Shown here: positions 1 to 12,396 of the stretch, piece after piece | Layout of the letters: every line of letters starts with the position of its first letter | Numbering within the stretch: position 1 is the stretch's first letter | Assembly: GCA_903813345.2 (NCBI GenBank) | Contig: CAIIXF020000001.1 | Location: forward strand, 1,116,001 to 1,180,000 | Direction of reading: 5' to 3' | DNA: 64,000 bases | Source of the DNA: Owenia fusiformis | Taxonomy: Eukaryota; Annelida; Polychaeta; Sabellida; Oweniidae | Position numbers and translations under genes: made by a program | Notes under the pieces: model-generated | The model's database searches: none | What the model was told of the DNA's origin: nothing | The model's input: only the letters and a program-made list of their open reading frames with translations

Positions 1-857
1 AGGCAAAATTGGGTTGGTCCATATTGTTATGCGAGGTGGGTTCTTGATACATGAAACCACCCATATATCTCGTTAACTTTTTATAGTTTAGCTTTCAATG
101 TCTTGTATACATAAAGATATAATTTCATCAATCCAATCAGTTGAAACGGATCAGGGCTTTGTGCAAACAGAAACTTCTAAAGATATATGATTATTTTGAG
201 TACTATCAAGAATAGTATCGACTTATCTAATTAATTACTGAGGCTTGTATTAAATGAGCTCTAGATCTCTCAACATTATGTAAATATCTTCATACATTCC
301 CTTTAATTTACTTTTTTATATTTTAGGTTTATGGATAAAGTTTATAATAAACTATATGTGTGATAATCAGAATTGGTGAAAGTATGTTTATGTGTGATAA
401 CTTGGTATACAAGTTAAAATAAATATACGAAATTTTGAAATGTGCTTAAACTCCTACTCAATCATAACAGATGATAGAATACAGTAAACATTTGTGATAG
501 GTATCGTTGGTGGTTTTTTCTATTGACGAGTGAGGGGATAATATTAAAAGAATCTGCTGACATGATAAATTATCTAATGATTGGTAGAGACAGGATTCTT
601 ATATCAAAGTATATGTAACATTGTATATGTCATTTGAAAAATGTAATCCTATTTTCTTTACTTTATTGCTATATTTACTGTTATTGAAAATTGTATATCG
701 GATGTACGTTTGGCCCTAAAAGGGCATCAGTACTAATAAAATCATATCACTATATTTGAAAAACCTTGATGTCAATAAAAGCTAAACTGATTTTCAGCAA
801 AAATATATATCATTCGTTCGATAGAATTATAAGTCGATATTGATGTGAAGTGAGGTA
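1..857. repeat. Dispersed repeat, copy 1 (cut by window start)
   Basis: This stretch is similar along most of its length, in the same orientation, to 14317-15030. Shared blocks include ATTGGGTTG at the start, GCAAACAGAAACTTC, CAAGAATAGTATCGACTTA and CTAAACTGATTTTCAGCAAA near the end. No coding potential is seen. The repeat appears to resume after 1768 (TATTTAT), so the mariner copy at 858-1767 landed inside it. Its class is unknown; it could be a non-autonomous transposon or an old segmental duplication. Confidence 0.6.
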
Positions 858-1767
858 CAGGGTGACCCAAAAAAATGCAACCCTCCATTTCTTCAATATT
901 TTTCTTGAATGGAGGTTAATTGCTCTGAAATTTGGCACACAAGGACTTCATTCAATGTGGGATCCTCTGGCAAAGTTTCAATAATCATAGCCTTATATTG
1001 ATAGAGTTATGGTCGTTCCAAAATATGCTCCAAATGTCGTCCATTTCCAATGTTAGGTTTTCGGATGAATCACATTCCCTTCTTTCTGAACATGTAAACT
1101 CAAGAAATAATGTGTTCTGGGATCACAAATTCCAGATGAAGTGCTTCAAAGTCCCCTTCATTCTGTTAAATGCACAGCTTGGGCTGCCAATTTCCAAACA
1201 TGAAATCATCAGCCCCTTTTGGTTTGAGGTTGATAATGGCAACACTGTTACTGTTAACACACTGCGCAATATTGGCGTTCCCAGGAAGTTCTAGGCATTT
1301 CTAGAATGACATACAGTGGTTCTAGAAGTATGGAACCACTCCTCACACTTCTTATGATAGCATAGCCTGGCTCACTAGTCATTTCTATGAGAAGATTATC
1401 TCTCCTAGGATGGAGAACCCATGGTCATCTCAACGTCTTGATCTCAATGCCCCTGACTTCTATATATGGGGTTATTTAAAGGATAATGTGTATGGAAATA
1501 ACCCTACCGCAATTGCAGAGCTCCAACAAGCAATGCCTGCAAAAAGTTGAGCCATACCCATGGGGAAAAATGCATCCGTGTTATGAACAGTTTTCCTTGC
1601 ACATTGCAAGTTTGTTTTCAGCGAAATTGACGATTGGCGATTATTCAAACTTTGCCAGAGGATCCCACATTGAATGAAGTCCTTGTGTGCCAAATCTCGG
1701 AGCAATTTACTTCCATTTAAGAAAAATATTGAAGAAATGGAGGGTTGCATTTTTTTGGGTCACCCTG
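858..1767 (+). mobile_element. Decayed mariner-type transposon
   Basis: The 910-bp element has terminal inverted repeats of about 110 bp beginning CAGGGTGACCCAAAAA and is flanked on both sides by TA (856-857 and 1768-1769), the target duplication of the Tc1/mariner superfamily. Between the repeats, broken + strand reading frames show transposase relics: FSDESH and HVNSRN around 1062-1110, ISPFWFE around 1210-1230, and DLNAPDFYIWGYLKDNVYGN around 1440-1500, which matches the family's SPDLNPxDFFLWGYLK segment. Frameshifts and missing segments mean no transposase can be made. It is unusually short because the N-terminal half of the gene is absent. Confidence 0.85.
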
Positions 1768-1769
1768 TA

Positions 1770-3245
1770 TTTATCTTTTATTAACCAATAGAGTCTACAT
1801 GTAGTGTCAAATCAGCACAAAATCAAATGTCCTAATTTAAATCAACGGCAATGGTTTTCAAACAACTAATGTTAATTGACATTCCTAAGGTACTTCGAAT
1901 TTTAGAATATACCCTCCTAAAGTTATTTAGAGAAAGGATGTTGTATACTAAAACCATTTCCCCGAGCAGGCTGGAGTTAAGCGAGGACTTTGTCCAGTGT
2001 TTCAATACAGCGTTGGGAAGCTTTGCAGTACAAAGTTGGTAAATCAACTATTTATCTCCTAGTTTAAAATGTCATCGTTTCTGGTGAGATTCCTAAAACT
2101 ATTTTCAAATTGCGATCAATCGTACACTTAAAATTGACATCTAAAATTAATGATTTTTTGATTGATCGTTCTTCTTTTGTCTATGTTTTTATTGGTAGTA
2201 TTTCGATTTTAATTATGTTAAGAGTGGAAAGAAAACGAAGGGTGGGTGGATGTCCAGATGGGTGGTTTTGTATATACTAGTATTCATAAATAAGTATTGT
2301 TACAATATATATTGCAAAAATATCTGAGAGAGGTCCTCTTTTCCACTTATTCCTGGTAGTATTTTACATATTTACTTTTGTCTTTCAAAAGATTTTCTTT
2401 AATATCAGAAATATGCATTTATTAGAAAATTTAAGTGAAAAAAATGAATGTGAATGTGATGGATTTAATTGGCATCATTGAAAATAAAGAATAGCATGAC
2501 CGAACTAAAATGTCGTCAAATTTTTGACCACCCTAACCGACAGGTTTTGTATATATCCTAGAACATATTTGTATAGATTGTTAGGTATACGTTTTTCAGA
2601 TTCTAGATTTTATGGTAGCTTTACCCCTCACGGGCTATAATTTGGACCCCTATGAAATTGGGCTAGAACTCCAAGAATAACCAGTGAAATGTTTTCAAAT
2701 TATGAGGATATATTGATATAAGGTAACCAATTATGTGATGACAATTTCATGTCACATGGTTTGGTGGTTGCCATGGAAACGGAAGAAATATACCCTTCAG
2801 GATCGAAAGGTTAAAATATAAATATAATTTTTTTATAATCGTAGCAACAATTTATGTAAAGATCCGTCCATAAAATCTCAGATTTGACCTTATATGGGTC
2901 AATGATTTATACAGGGGTCTATTTCACAGACTCGAATCCCCAGATTGGATGGTTGCTATAACTTTTTAGAACTTTTGGTTCTTTCCGTTTGGCACCTGTG
3001 CTTAGACATCCATGATAGTTAGAAATATATGAATAACTAACTAATATCTAATAGTACATGATAACACTTGATTTTAGGCATGGACTTCAAAAAACATGTA
3101 ATGCCTTACCCTTGATTTCAAACTGTTTGCACTATTGGTCGAAATCAATGATTCAAAATGATGGGTCGTGACCCTTGTAGAAATATGTTTGGCAATAAAA
3201 AGAATAGTATACAATCTGTCGGTATCTTACAAACAGCCGGAGAAC
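1770..3245. other. Non-coding, upstream of chitin-binding gene
   Basis: I see no gene. The first part appears to be the tail of the dispersed repeat interrupted by the mariner copy. The rest is AT-rich and holds the promoter of the gene that starts at 3246, but no clear TATA or initiator element can be assigned. Confidence 0.5.
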
Positions 3246-6200
3246 ATGATGAAGTACATTATAGCTGTGGTTGCTCTATCATGCTTTGTATCATGTACGT
3301 ATGATTATGTATTATTACTTATGTGAAAAGGGAAAGGATATTATAATTGTTATTTGTTACATAATGGTAGATTGGATTTACTTATTATAAATCAAAAACT
3401 AGACCTTAATTTGAAATTGATCACGAATGTCACATCGGCAATTATGTAATCAGATGTCTGCATCACCTTCAATCAACAGAATGTCTACAACTTCGTTTTT
3501 CTGGCATTTACAAACAAGGCTACGCCCCTGTTTACGATTGCATTTTATATGTTTATAACTAAATTATTTGGAATTCATATTCATTTATTTTCATAGTGTA
3601 GTCATTCGCAGGTGAATTATCAAAACATTAAGAAAGTCCATATTTGAAACATATACTGAGGAAAAACATTTGATACTCCCACATACATTTTGTCATCGAA
3701 ATTCTCTTCACGTTGGATTATGATTCGGGATAGTTGGGGTTTGTTTTCGTTATGACTGATGCACTTTTAGATGTTTTCGTTTTCTTGCTGTGTTATGTGA
3801 CGATGTTTATTTATTTTCCTGTTGGCACTTACGCATACATATTTCGTTGCACCATTTGTTGTTTAGTTAAGTATTAAAAGTGGTAATTGTATTGATTTCA
3901 TAAAAATCCCTCAAATTATTTTTTGGTGGTCTCGAACTCGGACACTAATTATGTTTAGCATGATTTAGGATTACCAAGGAACAGCGCTTAGAAATATACA
4001 TATTTGCAAAAGCAGAGGCTGTAGGAGTTGTACGTGTTGCACTAGTTTTGTCTGAAGTTGGGTAGGATGGGAAAAAGCAGGACAATATACTAATCGTTTA
4101 AGCCTTGACTACAGCATATACTTGCAAGATTACCAACTGCAGAGTTTCCCAAAAACAAGACCGTAGAAAAGTTGAATAGCTCGTTCAATTTTGCATATTC
4201 TGCCTTGGAATTTTAGGATTAATTAGTTCATGCAATGTGAATTTTGTTGTGAAACTTGTGATAATCTGCAAATTGAATAAAAACTGCAATTTATTACAAA
4301 ACATGCCCCAAGTTGGCACCTCTCCTCTCCATGCACAATTGTATCCAGTCGTTGATGACACTAACCTACACATATCAAATCCCCACAGATAAAAACCTTG
4401 GGAATTGAGATCTGGTGAATGAGCTGTCCATATGTTTTGCATTCTGCGACTGATCAGCTGACCACCAAAGCGTTGTCTACGTCTAAGCCATTCCAGCGTA
4501 TCAATTGCAGTGTTTGGGTGGCAACGGCTTGTTGAAACCACAGCCTTTCTCTTTGGATGCGCATTCTGGTGCCCAGTGATCTCAAAAAACTTAAGGAGAA
4601 CTTGAATAAAACAGTCATCTTCCAACCAATAGGGACTCATTATTCCATGTTTGCTCATTGCCACCCAGGTAGTACACCTTTCAGAATGCAATGGGTACCG
4701 TAAAACTTCATCAGGAGGATGTAAGCCCCAATAGCTTTTGTTCTTGGAATTAACTTGTCCATTCAAGAAGAAATGTGTGTAAGAAGATCGTCACTAACTT
4801 TGTCGTTCGCCGAATTCCATAGAGAGCAGAGGTGCCCACTTGGAGCATGTTTTGTAAATAGTTTTCGACCCAATCGGCAGATTATCATCAAACGTGCAAT
4901 TATTTTATTAAAGAATTTAATTATAAAAGCAAGCAAGTTGAATCTAAAAGTGAGAAATTGACAGTCATGATTGCTAATGTTATTGTAAACAAGCGGGCGT
5001 TAGAATTTATACAGCTAATGTACCCAATTCACCCCCTTGAAGGCAGCAATCTTGATAATACATATCTTACTTACAATATTTCTTAAGTTCCTATCAGTAC
5101 ATCCAATTGCCCCATTGACTTATTTCAATAGAATAAAAGTACATCAAGCTTGGAAAATGTGGGCCAAACTGAATTATGATAAATAAGCCTATTTTGGATA
5201 AATCTAGAACCCGAGGACAAAAAAATAAATGTGTATCTTGCAATAATATGTTTATCACCAAAGAGGCCGAATATGATATTCCTAATTGGACACCAAACAA
5301 AACATACATTGAGTATTGCTACATATTCTAGTTTCATATCATTTAGTAACAAATTTATAATTGCAATGGTTTATCTGAATTGTGTATTTTAGGCAAGGTT
5401 TCAGCCCAAGGTTTCAACTTCGTGAATTGCACCGCTAAAGAGGATGGGATTTATATGCAAGTGTCATGCACTCAATACATAGAATGTCGGGATGAGGTGG
5501 AAACAATAGTCAACTGCCCAAAAGGTCTGGTGTTTGACATCAGTGACATGCGATGTGAAGTGTAAGTAGAACGAGAATGCAGATGGATTAATAAATAGGG
5601 ATAAGTTAATGTTATATAACATAATCGTCTCAATTCGAGAACGAGGACGTATCGTATACTGTAGGTGATTATTACTGACCATAATGTACCTGGGGGTTGG
5701 ATCAAAATACATTAACAATGTAGGATTTATAGGGTCCAAACTCGATCTTCAATCTCCAAGCAATTCTAGAGTTCTTATCGTACTTTAATATCATTTATGT
5801 TGGGGTAAGGAACGCATTCATGAACTGTAAGTAAATTGGCTAGAAAAAATTCTGTTCTGCTTGGGAAACTATTACCAAGAGCGTGCACATGAAATTAAAC
5901 ATGAAATACTCCATCACATTCCTTAGATAATTTTTTAAAACCTTCATCACATTTTAAGCATGACAACGTACAGATGAAGTATACACCCTATATTTTGTCA
6001 CTGTACGTTGTCGATGTATATAACATACTTTGGAATGCAAATAGTTTGACAATATTTCAAATAATTCGCAAACGATTAAGTACATGTACAACTTTGGCGT
6101 TTTAGGTCATTGGTAATACATAACCAGGTAATGAATAAACATACACATGCACATATATATTAGTTAATGAAAAACACAAAATGAAATCCTGTGCTAAGGG

Positions 6201-6969
6201 TTGATTTGAAAAAGTCGGTCCACCCCAGTGTGGATCGACCCCACGACCCCTCACTTGCCAGGCGATTGCTCTACCACTAAGCTATATATTATATATGAAT
6301 ATATGTAAACATTTTCCAGCCGTGCGAATGTAGACCCTCCCTGTGGTGATAAGATGAACTGTACAGGTTTGACTAATGACAGGTATCCCTACTACGACCG
6401 TAACTGCACGTGGTATTATACATGTAGAAACGAAAAAATGATTGGAAACGCACAAGAGTGTATTCCAGGTAACACTCCTTCTGCAGTATCTGCCATTCAA
6501 TTTTGAAATGATTCCTTTGAAAGTGTGTGTACATTTTCTCGTTTTCATTGCTTGTTCTCTGGGTTGTTTTGGTTTCTGATACACCGTTACTAATCTCGAA
6601 TATTCAATTCGTATAAATCTGTATACCTTTTATATGATTTGTTCTAAAAAAGTGCACGTGCACATTTATTTTATATGTCCGGACTCTGTAATAATGCATA
6701 TTCTTGAGATAATATATGCATGGACAATTATATAGACAACGGTCATAATATATAAACCTCTCTGTTCCATAGATACTGTTTTCGACATTCTCCGACAGAT
6801 CTGTACAGTTCCCGAGGATGTCTGCCCTCCATGTGGCACAGGGGAAGGATTTGTGGAACCGTGTCCAACAGACGCACCGCAACATAAGGTTAAGGCAAAT
6901 ATAGACAAAATGGCCGCCCCGGAAGACGTGTCACTCTTCAGCCTGGAAGAACTTAAAGACCTGGAATAA
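3246..6969 (+). CDS. Secreted protein with two chitin-binding (CBM14) domains
   Basis: Four coding exons join in frame: 3246-3294, 5393-5561, 6320-6468 and 6773-6969 (TAA). All introns are GT-AG, and the product is 187 residues. Residues 1-17 form a signal peptide (MMKYIIAVVALSCF). Two six-cysteine peritrophin-type domains follow: C29, C42, C48, C58, C71, C81 and C87, C102, C108, C120, C133, C140, with the spacing and aromatic residues (YPYYDRNCTWYY) of CBM14. The roughly 45-residue tail is acidic and lysine-containing and ends SLEELKDLE. CBM14 proteins bind chitin in cuticle, gut lining, shell or mucus matrices; which one applies here cannot be told. Intron 1 (2.1 kb) holds a dead mariner fragment and intron 2 a SINE head. 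An AATAAA overlaps the stop codon. A second in-frame ATG at 3249 could also serve as start. Confidence 0.85.
4185..4766 (-). pseudogene. Mariner-family transposase fragment
   Basis: A 193-codon open frame on the - strand resembles the catalytic half of a mariner/Tc1-type transposase. It begins at NGQVNSKNKSYWG, passes through PLHSERCTTWVAMSKHGIMS and reaches AHSPDLNSQGFYLWG, the family's SPDLNPxDFFLWG segment. The block between is scrambled: the expected QQDGAxxH region is missing or frameshifted, so the frame is not a working enzyme. No terminal inverted repeats are visible at either side. It lies in intron 1 of the chitin-binding gene, in antisense orientation. The relic resembles the 858-1767 copy but is a separate insertion. 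Confidence 0.75.
6205..6288 (-). repeat. tRNA-derived SINE head
   Basis: On the - strand, TAGCTTAGTGGTAGAGC matches a polymerase III A box with the tRNA D-arm, and GGGTCGATCC matches a B box about 40 bp downstream. A loop reading CTGGCAA sits between them, where an anticodon loop would be (GGC, Ala-like). The acceptor-stem halves do not pair, so this is not a working tRNA gene; a tRNA-derived SINE is the better reading. The tail probably continues toward 6150. It lies in intron 2 of the chitin-binding gene. Confidence 0.6.
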
Positions 6970-7985
6970 ATTATATGAGCAACAAACACAAGACATAACA
7001 TTTGTGAAAGGATGCGTATCACTAGAAATTGATAATGTTTGTAAACTATGATGATTCAGCCTACAGTAAATTAAATTCTTCGTTCAAGCATAATGCTGGC
7101 GAACATTACCGAGATATTACTATTTTTTAGCAATTAATCCTAGAGAACGCGTAGGATTATGGTCACCAAGGATTAGTTCTTTCCATAGTTTTAACTTCCT
7201 CTTAAAAACGCATAACTAAACCTCCTTAATACCGTAGTATTGCTTCATTAGGTTGATTCATCAAAATGTATATATCACGCCTAACCATCGACAACGTACA
7301 GTGACAAAATGTACTGTCGTACACTTTAGATGTACTGTGACACTATTAACTGATTTGAAGCGAAGAATATGCTGTTGGTTTGATGTAGGTTTTAAAATTT
7401 AATGTGAGGAATAGATAAAGGATTTCATGTTTGATTTTGCATCATAACTGCACTTCCTAATTCTTCGTTATTTTCTATAATGTATAAGCATCACCTGTGG
7501 TCTGAGATACATAACTTGTGGGAAATATCGGGAACGCGATGGATCAAGAACCTCAGTAGGTATATGGAATAAGCATTTTATTACAGCCAGCCCATTATGC
7601 TTCGTGGTTTTGGATGTTTTATCCCAAAGGAATATGTGTATTCCAAAATAAATCGTTTTTTTTAGAAAATAATAATATCAAATCGTATTTTGATTTTCAA
7701 ATTACAATTTTTCAAAAAACAAGGTTAAACATACGTTGTATGTTTTAATCTAAAAGTGCAATATAGCAGAGTGCAGTACATGCTAGTCACGAATGATGTT
7801 TTCTACAATAAGAACAATTTATGAAAGTACTTGAAAACATATCTTCTGCCAATCAAGATTAATTCGAAGACGCTTACTATTATATAGTTAGGTCACATTG
7901 GTCCCGCACTTTATAACCTTATCTGCAGTACATGTTCGTCTTATCAGAATAGTTGGCTGTTTTGATTGTCAAAAGGGTGGGCAAA
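6970..7985. other. Non-coding, 3' flank of chitin-binding gene
   Basis: No gene seen. A 14-base motif, GACAACGTACAGTG, near 7289-7302 has inverted relatives near 5964-5977 and 5997-6010 within intron 2, suggesting shared remnants of a small repeat. The region is otherwise AT-rich and featureless. Confidence 0.4.
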
Positions 7986-8409
7986 TTAAGGAATAAATAA
8001 TGATAGGCCATTCAATATGGTGAAATTCAGCACGAGTTGGACAGAATGTCGTACAAAGCACGAACCGAAGGTGAGTGCATTTGTACTGACATTCTGTCCA
8101 ACGAGTGCTGAATTTCACCATATTGAATGGCCTATCATTATTTATTCCGATTCAAACATATAAAAATGAAAACATAATTCAGAGAATTGGGGATTGGAGC
8201 TACATGAGATACACCAAACTCGAGCTCGCTGTTATTTTCGCCATTCCCAGGTGTGACGTCACAATGCATATACAATACGTAGATTCCCGGATGATTGGAT
8301 AGAGCACGGTCGTGCATCTATGGAGAATTAGAGAACGTTCTATATTGGCTATGCTGCATTCTGATTGGTTGAGAAATTCGAATATAGCACGGTCATGTTT
8401 GAATTAATA
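7986..8409. mobile_element. Palindromic MITE with promoter-like tail, copy A
   Basis: The left 170 bp is a large hairpin: GGAATAAATAATGATAGGCC... returns as its reverse complement at 8137-8149, with a loop near 8056-8075. The remainder carries TGACGTCA (8254-8261), two ATTGG motifs (8344 and 8364) and TAGAGAACGTTCTATATTGG. The same head and tail recur at 10035-10590 with a different middle. Ends are not marked by a clear target duplication. It looks like a non-autonomous transposon; the superfamily is unknown. Confidence 0.6.
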
Positions 8410-8510
8410 TTAACTGCCTGGGATAAAAATACCATGAATGTCATATTAATTCGTACAATTTGTTTCTTTGACGTGAAAGAACTGTCGTATTACTTTTTGT
8501 TTTACTTGTT

Positions 8511-9016
8511 ATGTCACCACCCGAAAGTGGTGACATATTGATATGGTCTCCGTTTTTTGTGACGGCGGTTGGCGATCGGCGGCTGGCGGCTGGCGGTTGG
8601 CGTCTGTAACAAATTCTTAAAACTTCCAATAACGTAACAAATACTGTTTAGACTGACTTCAGTTTTTTTCAAAATCATCTCCAAGTTTTCGAAAGTTCAA
8701 ATCTGACTTTATGTATAAGATTTGACCTTCACTGAACTTTTCAAGGTAAAAAGGTCAAAAGGGTATTTTTCAACTTGCTTCAAATTGACCATTTTTTCAA
8801 AATCATCTACAAGTTATCAGAAGTTCAAATCTGACTATAGATTTGACCTTCAATGGCATTCTCAAGGTCAAAAAATATTTGACCTTCAATGACCTTCTCA
8901 AGGTCACAAAGGCATTTTTCAACTTGCTTCAAATTGAACAATTGAACAAGGCCTACGGAATTCAAATCTGACTTAAGATTGAACTTATAATATTGTGAGC
9001 AACTAGGTGGTGACAT
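8511..9016. mobile_element. TGTCACCAC-type MITE, long form, rich in AGGTCA half-sites
   Basis: The 506-bp element is bounded by ATGTCACCAC and its reverse complement GTGGTGACAT. A second inverted GTGGTGACAT lies just inside the left end (8527). The interior contains internally repeated blocks with seven extended AGGTCA half-sites: TGACCTTCA at 8723, 8844 and 8880, TGACCTTCT at 8890, AAGGTCA at 8751, and TCAAGGTCA at 8862 and 8898. Shorter relatives lie at 31716, 39105, 47567, 57582 and 59654. There are no coding frames. Confidence 0.7.
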
Positions 9017-9330
9017 TTTGTCATGTTAATGCCTTGTTAATCTAGATTGTGGAGAAATTTTGATAGCGCTAGATATTGAGGATAATAGTTCAAAGATAAG
9101 TTTAAAGATGACTATTATATGATATATGCTAAATATGTATCATATATCATTTTAAAGATGCATCATTTTCTAACAATATGACATGATCTGATTGAAAAAT
9201 CGTTCTTCTCTTGTGGAATTAGAGGCTAAAATTGACATCAGGGGTGTCATGAGCGACCAAAAATCAGAAAATGAAATTTCCATCCAAATTGCGGTAACAG
9301 CTGGACTCAATATGCTTGACTGAATCATTA

Positions 9331-10034
9331 TAAAGGATAGGTATCGATATGGAGAACTGAATTCAACAATGTTGTTCTCTTAAACCAATCATTGAAAACA
9401 TTCTGTAAAAAACATGGTATTTTATGTTATGTTGACTGATTGACAAGAATTTAATGCGAAAATTATTTAGAAATATTTTATATAACTGTTTTTGTTAACA
9501 TTTTTTGTTTTTTAGTGCAATTGTTTTTGCTCCTTTCAACCAATTCTTGAGAATGAAATACAATGTCTTTCCGAACCTTGTTGGAACAAAATAGCATATA
9601 CAACATGTTTTTAGACCTCTCAATATTAAAGTTATACAAAGGAATTTTTGGTTCATTTTAAAAAAGTATTCAAAAAATTAAAACAAAATCCCCCCAAAAT
9701 AGATAAAAATCAAGAAAAAACTTTTATTTCATTAACAAGATACTTTTTTAAAATCAACCAAAAATTCCTTTGTACAATTACAATATTGAGAGACCTAAAC
9801 ATGTTGTGTTTATGTCGTTTTGTTCCAATGAGGTTCGGAAAGAACAAAACAAGTGTTTGATGTGTTTTTTAAAACAATATAGATGAAAGTATGTTTATCT
9901 CTTTCAAATTATATTGTTACCATTCAGAAGATGGCCATTAAATTGACAATTTGTAAGATTTTCAGAATTTTTTGATAACTGGTTTAAGAGAAACGTGTGT
10001 TCAAAAAGTTCGCCATATCGATACCCATTCTTTA
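9331..10034. mobile_element. Foldback element with long inverted repeats
   Basis: The ends are TAAAGGATAGGTATCGATATGG and, inverted, TAAAGAATGGGTATCGATATGG. The arms remain similar for about 300 bp and meet near 9650-9660 (AAGGAATTTTTGGTT versus AACCAAAAATTCCTTTG). No transposase frame is present. A single arm of the same family lies inverted at 63106-63428, so this is a dispersed family and not a local inversion. It directly abuts the palindromic element at 10035. Confidence 0.65.
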
Positions 10035-10590
10035 TTTAAGGAATAAATAATGATAGGCCATTCAATATGGTGAAATTCAGCACGAGTTGGACAGAATGTT
10101 GTACAAAGCACGAACCGGAGGTGAGTGCATTTGTACTAACATTCTGTCCAACGAGTGCTGAATTTCACCATATTGAATGGCCTATCATTATTTATTCCGA
10201 TTCAAACATAAAAATTGGTAAAAGCCGTGTCTGTGGAACGGGCATGAAGGAAGAATACGCATGCTGTCAAGATTCTGAAGTCGGCCTGAAAAATTTTAGA
10301 ATTTGTTTGGGCTGTTCTATTTTACTCCCCGTTTTAGATTTTATACGGTGTATGCAAACATGGGGTGTTGATAAAATAAAAATAAATAGGGAGTAAAAAA
10401 GAACAGCTATCCCCGGACAGAGCCCCAGATGTGCAGCTGAGATGTGACGTCACTCAAAACAATGCAAATTGCAGATTGAAAAGAGCATGGTCGTGCATCT
10501 ATGAAGAATTAGAGAACGTTCTATATTGGCTATGCTGCATTCTGATTGGTTGAGAAATTCGAATAGAGCACGGTCATGTTTGAATTAAGA
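10035..10590. mobile_element. Palindromic MITE with promoter-like tail, copy B
   Basis: The first 170 bp and the last 110 bp are close to the copy at 7986-8409: the same hairpin head, then GAGCATGGTCGTGCATC, the ATTGG motif at 10545 and the end CACGGTCATGTTTGAATTA. The middle differs and includes an inverted repeat around ACTCCC (10325-10395). TGACGTCA is at 10445-10452. An open frame running through the hairpin is a by-product of the palindrome and does not look like a gene. Confidence 0.6.
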
Positions 10591-11398
10591 ATAATACACA
10601 ATTAATAATTAATTCAAAAGAGATAAGCTTGATGTCAATCTTGGCCTTTTACTCAGCAGGAAAACAAAAGTTTTTCAATCGGATGGTGTCTTTGTTAGGA
10701 AATGATTAATCGCTAAACTGATCATAAAACATGGCTTGGTTTAACGGATACCATATAATTTTTGGCCCACCCTATTCATTTTGCCAATTACTTTCAAACC
10801 TACCCTTGAATGTCATTTCTAGATTCAATGAGAAAGTAATAATTTTTGAAAATTCACACTTATAACTTATAAAGCCATGCAGGAAAAAAATGCAATTTAG
10901 ACCTCCATGTAGGAAGTTTTTTTCAAAAATGCAATTTAGACCTCCAGGTTATTAATAGACTCTTAGACGTTAGCGGTGGCTTGGCCTTGGCCTGTTTCTC
11001 AATAAAGCACATCTCAATGATAAATCCTTGCCCAACTTGCAATATTCTTTAAATTATCTTTCATTGCATGCATTACTTCATTCATCTCAATCAATGGCAG
11101 ACTTGTACATGAAACTTAGTGATTTGACTTGCTCGGGATACTTCATTAACTAAAAATAATCACTCTATGACATTCTGGCTTTTATCAGGGAACGTAATGG
11201 AAAGGAAGTGAGAAAATTGCATGACAATAGCATAGACCAGAGTCTTATGGTTGAAGAAGTGCCAAGTGAACTTTTATTTTGATATGATTAGCGGCATACT
11301 AAAATTATAGCTGGAACACTGTGTTAACATCACTTACGTCATTGTCTCTCACTCTCTATCGCTGGCAGCTCATTGCATTGTTTCCTCTGCCTGAAGCA
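10591..11398. other. Non-coding, nothing recognised
   Basis: AT-rich intergenic DNA. AAAATGCAATTTAGACCTCC occurs twice, near 10887 and 10925. No gene or bounded element is seen. Confidence 0.4.
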
Positions 11399-12300
11399 AC
11401 CCTATTATCACACCAAAATAGTTCTCACTGCGTTCTCGAAAACGGGCTTCAACTGTGTACGAACGGACTGGACGAACTTAGAACCGTATGGCGTCTATTT
11501 ACAAACTTCATCGAACGTATTCGAACGGGTAGGTCCTCTAGAACTTAGAACATGCTCAAATGTTCTCGTGGTCGTCACGTTCTACAATTAGAACGAGTGA
11601 TCGACTAACGACGAGTTGGACGTACAACGAACGGAACCGTCGTACTGTAGTTTTACTAGGGACGTTTTTACAACGAGTTGAACTGTCTGAGGACGTATTG
11701 AGAACGAGGTAGAACTAATTGCAAACGGGTTTAAACTGATTAAGAACGTATTAAAGGCTGCTTATGAATTATCAAAAATATAGCTATCACACCAAACAAT
11801 TAGTTGCCACTGCGTTCTTCAAAACTGGTTTTAAACTGTGTGCGAACGGAATGCACGTAGCTATGAATGAACGTAACTTTTAAAGGTCTATTTACGAACT
11901 TCATGAACGTTCTCAGACGGGAAGGTAATTTTAGAATTTGGAAATGATCCAAAATTCGATGGCGACCATACCGTTCTGTAATCAGATCGTGTGACGACGT
12001 ACTTCAAACGAGATGACCTACATGTACTAGACCAGGAACGTAATTGCCGTACTTCAACTCTACTAGGGACGCGTTATACAACGTTGTGCAGTCGGATATC
12101 AATTGCTATGCGTGTGCACACCGACATGGTGCGATCTGAACGAACTGCGAATGAGATGGACGTATTGCAGACTGTTTATGAACGAAATTGCTTATTACTT
12201 TAGACATATTTCCCGACCACAGCCAGATTTAGCCCGTTTTACAACTTTTTCGTAGGACCGGAAAGAACGGTTGAGAACTAGTTTGGTGTGATAGGGGGTT
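11399..12300. mobile_element. Inverted-repeat element with clustered GAACG motifs
   Basis: The left end (CCCTATTATCACACCAAA, TAGTTCTCA) is matched by the inverted right end at about 12268-12300 (CCCCCTATCACACCAAAC, TAGTTCTCA), giving an element of about 0.9 kb. A second copy of the left-end sequence lies internally at 11786-11850. GAACG or its complement occurs well over a dozen times inside, often as GAACGG or GAACGTA. The local GC content is higher than in the flanks. No transposase frame is seen, and no target duplication is clear. Confidence 0.5.
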
Positions 12301-12396
12301 ATGCCAGTTGTTGGCGTTGTCTCCTTTTTCCAAACTCCAAACATAGCCTTGATTACAATGGCCAATTCAAGTCTGAATGAAATAGCCATCCATAAT

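Noticed and set aside
6205-6288. Possible tRNA-Ala gene
   Set aside because: A and B boxes and a GGC loop are present, but the acceptor stem does not pair; a tRNA-derived SINE fits better.
10067-10396. 109-codon + strand frame
   Set aside because: It runs through the hairpin of a palindromic MITE; the first half is mirrored in the 8-kb copy and has no domain.
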